A stretch of 64,000 nt of DNA, from NCBI RefSeq assembly GCF_002288925.2, contig NW_022098069.1, forward strand, positions 84,832,826 through 84,896,825, read 5' to 3'. A program made the position numbers and the translations under genes. The stretch's first letter is position 1. Every line of letters begins with the position of its first letter. This stretch comes from Delphinapterus leucas (taxonomy: Eukaryota > Chordata > Mammalia > Artiodactyla > Monodontidae). The notes under the pieces are model-generated. The model saw nothing but the letters and a program-made list of their open reading frames with translations, did no database searches and had not been told where the DNA came from. Below are positions 61,718-64,000 of the stretch, piece after piece.

Positions 61718-61830
61718 CCCTTCCTTCCTTCCTTCCTTCCTTCCTTCCTTCCTTCCTTCCTCTTTCCCTTTCTTCCTTCCTTCCTCTTTCCCTTTCTTCC
61801 TTCCTCTTCCTTTCCTTTCTTCCTTCTCTC
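61718..61830 (+). repeat. (TTCC)n microsatellite
   Basis: Pure TTCC repeats at first, then interrupted by CTTTCCC units. Produces long Leu/Pro/Ser and Arg/Lys/Glu frames that are not genes. Confidence 0.97.
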
Positions 61831-61974
61831 AAAGAATCTTTACTGGGTGCCTGGGATACGCCAATCATTAGTCCAGTTCCTGGACAGTGGGCAAGCAGCC
61901 GGGTTCCTGCCCCCGTGGGACTCACGGCCTTTAGATGACTAGCTCACCTCGGTGGCAGCTTGTTCACTGTTTTC

Positions 61975-62060
61975 ATTTTAGAAACGCAGAAGCTGAGGCC
62001 CAGAGAGGTGAAGCGATCTGCCCAAGGTCGCCCAGCAAATGGGTAGGTTCCTTAACCTGA
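61975..62060 (-). repeat. MIR fragment
   Basis: Antisense MIR core: AGAAGCTGAGGCCCAGAGAG, GTGAAGCGATCTGCCCAAGG, TCGCCCAGCAAATGG. Confidence 0.7.
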
Positions 62061-62639
62061 CACCAAACCCTCCCCACCCGGTCGTCCTCTTCAGCTCCTC
62101 TTGCAAGGCTCCCCTCCCCCGACTCTGCGCTCCAGCAGGTCCACAGCCGGGCCAGGCTGCCTTTGCACGTGCGGCTCCCCTTCTCCCTCCGTCCTCGGAA
62201 GTCGACTTATCGTTAAAAAGACCAGCGTCACTGAGAGAGTGCGCATCCTCTGTGCATGGAGATTCTCCAGTCTCGCCCCTGCTCTGTCCCATCGTGGTCT
62301 TGGTGTGTCCCCCCCTCCCTCCCACTCACCTGCCTACAGCCCGAGGGCTGACCCAACTCTGTACGGGACCCCAGCCCCGAGCGAGCACTGCGCCAGGCCC
62401 ATGCTGCCGTCTTCACTGTAGCCTGACCAGATGAATGACAAGCCTTTGAAGCAGAAAGGGACAGGTAAGGAAGAGGAGGCATGTCTGGTGTCCCGTGGGG
62501 ACCAGGATGGCATTTAGGGGTCTCAGGAGAAGATGACCAGGGGAAGGTATTGGGGCCACCTGAGGAAGGCGGTCGACTGGCTGAGGTAGGAAGGGCAGTG
62601 GGAACCAAAGACAGAGTTTTAGCAGAATGACATTCCCCT
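62061..62639. other. Intergenic, no gene recognised
   Basis: Mixed composition with no confident gene or repeat. Confidence 0.5.
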
Positions 62640-63060
62640 CTGTCGACATCATCACCCACCGTGGTTTTAATTAGATTCTGGCACTTCCCAGCGCCCCTTA
62701 GGAGCTAAAAGTACTTTGGTTTACATCTGCTGATCAAATGTGGGAGGAAACCCAGAAAAAATAGCGTCCATATTGTTGTCAGAGCACGTTCTTGGCTCTC
62801 GATTTGAGATTAGCATAATATTTGTCTAAGGCTAACAACAGTAAATTTTTCCTGTCTGGAAATGTGTTAATGACATTTAGGAGAAAGTATCTTTTGATGG
62901 AGGTGAAGCTGGTTGCTGAATTAAGGTTAGGTTTGCTCAGAGCGATCTTATTTTTCATGTGTTTTCTTGGAGGAATCACAGGAAGACATCTGGGTACTGT
63001 TCATCATCCTTTTTTATATTTTAAAAATATGTGCTCCCCCATCCACAGAGCCACTGAATT
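62640..63060. promoter_or_regulatory. AT-rich unique block, possible conserved non-coding element
   Basis: About 420 bp without recognised repeats, with TTTTAATTAGATTCTGGC near 62662, CATCTGCTGATCAAATGTGG near 62724, GAGATTAGCATAATATTTGT near 62806 and GTGTTAATGACATTTAGG near 62863. Rich in homeodomain, E-box-like and HMG-type cores. It is 22 kb upstream of HMX1. Its constraint is a guess from composition. Confidence 0.35.
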
Positions 63061-64000
63061 ATGAGGATAGTATAGAGCCAGAACCTCAAAGGCTGGTCAC
63101 ATCCTTCCCATCACGGGCCCTTAAAATCCAGTGTTCAATGACTTAGTTCTTTGCTTTCCCACAGGTGAGGAATTACTAAGCCCATTTTACAGCTGGGAAG
63201 ATCGAGCCTGAGGCAGAGCGGCCGGTGGACCCAAGAACGGGACCCAGGTCCCTGCTCTGTCTTGACTTTACTTTCTAAACCAGTGTTGAGCATTTCCTGT
63301 CTTTGCTGGAAGGGGGCCCAGCTCTGCTGGGGCCGCTGGGCGGTCGTCCAGGCTGGCCGGACTAACAGACACCAGGTCTAGAGCTGGAGTTTTGTCTTTG
63401 TGAAATTCGCTGCCGTGAGTGTGTTGGTGTCCAGCTTTTCTGAACCTCACCATTTTCTCTTGGAAATCTTGCCCTGTTCACTCTTATTCAGAAAGAGGGG
63501 AAGGGGAGACCAGTCTGACCGTAGCTGACCTTGTCCTCCCCCTTGGCCCCAGAAGGAGCCCTGGGCTGGGGGTCGGTGTGGAGCCTGGTCCCTCCCTCCC
63601 TCCCTCTCCCCTTCCCTGTCGTGGGCCTCAGCTTCTATGGCCTCACCATCCGAGGGATGAACAGGCGCCCAGGATGAAGCTGGCCCCATGGGCATCCAGT
63701 CGACAAGCCCCAAGACAGCGCCAGGGTCCAGGCACCTCACAGGTGGACAGAGGTCTCAGAGAGAAGGACCCTGAGAAGCCTCTCTCCTCACAGATGTGAG
63801 ATGTCAGCTGGTCGAGTGACCCCTGCCAGACTCAAGGCTGAACCCTCAGAGCTGAGATTCTCATTGCTTCCCGACTCACCCCAGACTCAGAGTGGCCCCC
63901 TTGACACACCGAGTCTCGCTTTGTGGAGCCTCATCCTGCAGGGCTCCTCGGAAAATGGGTCTGCTAGGTGCGGGATGCTGGCCGCGCCCCCCGCAGAGCA
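63061..64000. other. Intergenic, with one MIR scrap
   Basis: 63160-63250 is antisense MIR (TTACTAAGCCCATTTTACAG, CTGGGAAGATCGAGCCTGAG). No gene recognised to the window end. Confidence 0.5.

Overview
This is mammalian genomic DNA, almost certainly from a cetartiodactyl and most likely a cetacean. The main evidence is five copies of the tRNA-derived CHR SINE family (consensus opening GGGCTTCCCTGGTGGCGCAG). Four are the short CHR-2 form and one is the longer CHR-1 form. There are also 3' tails of artiodactyl-type LINE-1, and a background of MIR, L2, MER5-like and MLT1-like elements. The organism assignment rests on recognising these repeats, not on a database search.

Only one gene can be assigned with confidence: HMX1 (H6 family homeobox 1), on the minus strand. 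Coding exon 1 is 40274-39875 and coding exon 2 is 36994-36336, separated by a 2.88 kb intron with GTGAGT/TGCAG borders. The joined frame is 352 residues with a complete HMX homeodomain at about residues 206-265. A poly(A) signal lies about 730 bp past the stop (35605-35600). A CpG-rich promoter with GC boxes, two CCAAT boxes and a TAATTA site lies at 40275-40960.

Layout. 1-25.5 kb (downstream of HMX1) is mostly repeats. It holds a striking 17-copy 36-bp minisatellite (5765-6376), two L1 3' ends with a CHR-1 SINE nested in one, several MIR/L2/MLT1 elements, and one unidentified candidate minus-strand exon at 358-500. 25.9-34 kb carries three orphan CpG islands with TAAT-rich blocks embedded in or beside them. 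35.6-41 kb is HMX1. 41-56 kb is ordinary upstream intergenic DNA with MIR and MLT1-like copies, a long purine tract, and a nearly identical 63-bp inverted repeat pair (51642-51704 and 53624-53686). 56.3-58.9 kb is a large orphan CpG island. 59-64 kb is intergenic, with a non-repetitive AT-rich block at 62640-63060 that looks like a constrained non-coding element.

A homeobox gene sitting among several isolated CpG islands is typical of a Polycomb-regulated developmental locus. In other mammals HMX1 is needed for outer ear and eye development. If this is a cetacean, an intact HMX1 in a lineage without pinnae is the most biologically interesting point here. I see no prokaryotic features, CRISPR array, tRNA or rRNA gene.
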